Source: Trichosporon coremiiforme
Lineage: Eukaryota > Basidiomycota > Tremellomycetes > Trichosporonales > Trichosporonaceae
Direction of reading: 5' to 3'
Assembly: GCA_039545355.1 (NCBI GenBank)
Contig: BCJJ01000012.1
Span: 761,067-825,066, forward strand
Length of the DNA stretch: 64,000 bases
The notes under the pieces were generated by a model. The model saw only the letters and a program-made list of their open reading frames with translations, ran no database searches and was not told the origin of the DNA. This document shows positions 62,525-64,000 of the stretch, one piece after another (position 1 is the stretch's first letter; every line of letters begins with the position of its first letter). A program made the translations under genes and the position numbers.

Positions 62525-64000
62525 CTACATGAGCAGCGGCCGACTGCCCGAGGCAATCCCCTTCGTGACCTGGACCATCTTCAGTCGCTCAAGCAGTGCG
62601 ACGACTTCCGCACTCTGGCCACGCACGACGTCGTCGTCATCGACGCCAGCGACGTATCTGAGGATATTGACCGCCCGGTCAATAGTCCGCGGCGAGATGG
62701 CGCCCGCGTCCACCTGCACCTTCTGTCCACTTGGCCGGATATCCGCCGAAATGTCAGTCTGCCCAGGCAGGCGCATCTTGAACTCTGTCTCCGGGGCTGG
62801 TTCCTCCATAGCCACCTCGATCAAGCCCGCCACAAGCAGACCGAGGAGATAGACCGCAGCGCGCCGAAGTGCGGGATGCTTGGAGTCGTTCGCCTTGGTC
62901 GGTTCCGCATCGACGATGCGCGGTTTCTCGGGCTCGGGCTTCTTCTCTTCCTCGACCTCGTCATCGTCGACGAGCTGGATCTTGGGGTTCAGCTTCTCGC
63001 GCAGCGTGGTCGTCTTCATTTCAGGTTCTTCAGGTTGCTCGGGGGCTGACTTGCTGCCCGACACGGACTCGAGCTGGATCAGGTCCAGACAGCCCGAGAC
63101 GATCTCGTCCATCCATGGCAGGAGGGCGAGGTGGGATGACTCGACGGCCGTCGAAAGGAGAGACAGGGCCGAAGCACGGAGTACGGTCGGGAGGGAGGCT
63201 TCGGGATACATCCTCGTCAGGCGGGGAATGATGGCATCGGCTGGTCGTCAGTTCTATCCCAGGCAACATACAACTGTTGTTTCCGTATCACTCACCATTG
63301 GTAGCGAACGCCTTTCCACTTCGCTCGATAACCATACCGAGCACCTCGCCCACGCGCAGGGCCTTGTCGAGCTTGTCTCCACTCAGCTCCCCGCCAGGAC
63401 AGTAGGCATTGACGAGAGAGCGGAAGATGGGAGCGCCGAGGTTGTTGCACATCTCCACCAGACCTGTAACGGCGTGTAGGTAGATGTAGCTGTCGGGGTC
63501 CTGAATCGCGCCCATGAACGCGTCCATGATGCCCGGGGTGAGAGCCGGATCGTAATCTGGCGACTTGGTCAGGTCTGCGAGCAGCTGGAGACCGTGCGCG
63601 CGGACAGGGATGACTGGGTCGGACAACAGAGTGAGCGCACGCTGGTACGTCGCCCTCGTGCCCGAAGTCTCGACCTTCTTTCCGCTCAAGTCCGCTGAAG
63701 CATCCTTGGTGTCGGATGAGTCGCCAACGGAGAGCGCTTGACTGCGGCGGAGAAGTAGCAGAAGGAGAGCCTCCCTCGCCAACCGGCGCACAGAGGAAGA
63801 CGGCGAAGACTCGGAGAGCACCTCGAGGTGGTCGTTGATTGGGTGCAGAATGTGGGCGGTAGCGTGGTTCATGTTCTCATCCTTCTCGAGCGCGGCGATG
63901 AGGAGTGAGATGCTCGTCTCGACGAGGCCGAGCTGCGCAATACCCTGTTCGGTAAGCTCGGGAAGCTCTTCCTCGTCTCCGTCCATCTCAGCGTCTCCGT
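62525..64000 (-). CDS. Tango6/Rtp1-like HEAT-repeat protein (5' end missing)
   Basis: The gene runs off the window: the frame is still open at 64000. Exons seen are 64000-63297 (the donor G base is 63296) and 63240-62525, joined by a 55-nt intron. Helical HEAT-type text includes RALTLLSDPVIPVRAHGLQLL, DPDSYIYLHAVTGLVEMC and YPEASLPTVLRASALSLL, matching the Rtp1/Tango6 C-terminal domains. An acidic/basic linker (DDDEVEEEKKPEPEKPR) precedes the last helices. Rtp1 helps assemble and import RNA polymerase II. An ATG at 63986 lies in the middle of an acidic stretch and is not the true start. It converges on p24 with 67 bp between stops. Confidence 0.8.

Overview
The window is nuclear DNA of a GC-rich basidiomycete yeast. 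The gene content (spliceosome, TFIIH, STRIPAK, nuclear transport, flippase, N-glycosylation), the very short introns (often 33-56 nt) with a CTGAC/CTAAC branch site just before the 3' AG, and pyrimidine-rich leaders suggest Tremellomycetes, probably Trichosporonales. That placement is inference; no rRNA or marker gene is present. I see no rRNA, no tRNA I would defend, no CRISPR and no recognisable transposon.

Layout. 1-768: no gene. 769-6329: PPIL2-type U-box cyclophilin (-), divergent from an ALG11 mannosyltransferase (+) whose reading frame is joined to an extra polytopic membrane region. 6330-11407: about 5 kb without a convincing gene. 11408-11881: small membrane protein. 13499-22873: Drs2-type flippase (-), divergent from DNA topoisomerase II (+). 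23392-25227: F-box-type gene broken by two in-frame stops. 27306-29033: beta-carbonic anhydrase with two unusually long introns. 31861-33235: secreted GPI-type protein with Asn/Gly/Gln- and Ser/Gly/Gln-rich repeats. 33756-39948: TFIIH subunit Tfb1/p62, then a tyrosine phosphatase with a rhodanese-like domain (both -). 39949-45157: gene-poor, with a dense cluster of CRE-like and E-box motifs near 43.1-43.3 kb. 45158-45961: eight-cysteine secreted protein. 46953-62457 is compact: mitochondrial RNase II (Dss1-like), SF3B4/Hsh49, alpha/beta hydrolase, striatin, CsbD-like stress protein, questin-oxidase-like enzyme, RanBP1 and a p24 cargo receptor. The window ends inside a Tango6/Rtp1-like HEAT-repeat gene (-).

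The genes are mostly unrelated housekeeping functions. Divergent pairs share short promoters (PPIL2/ALG11, SF3B4/hydrolase, CsbD/questin oxidase), and convergent pairs lie 67-111 bp apart between stop codons. Exon models were read by eye from splice signals and family conservation. Each reconstructed CDS sums to whole codons, but none has transcript support.

Most interesting items: the ALG11 fusion, the doubly interrupted F-box gene with a triplicated 26-residue unit, the frame break in the Dss1-like gene, the two secreted cysteine-rich proteins, and the motif island at 43.1-43.3 kb.
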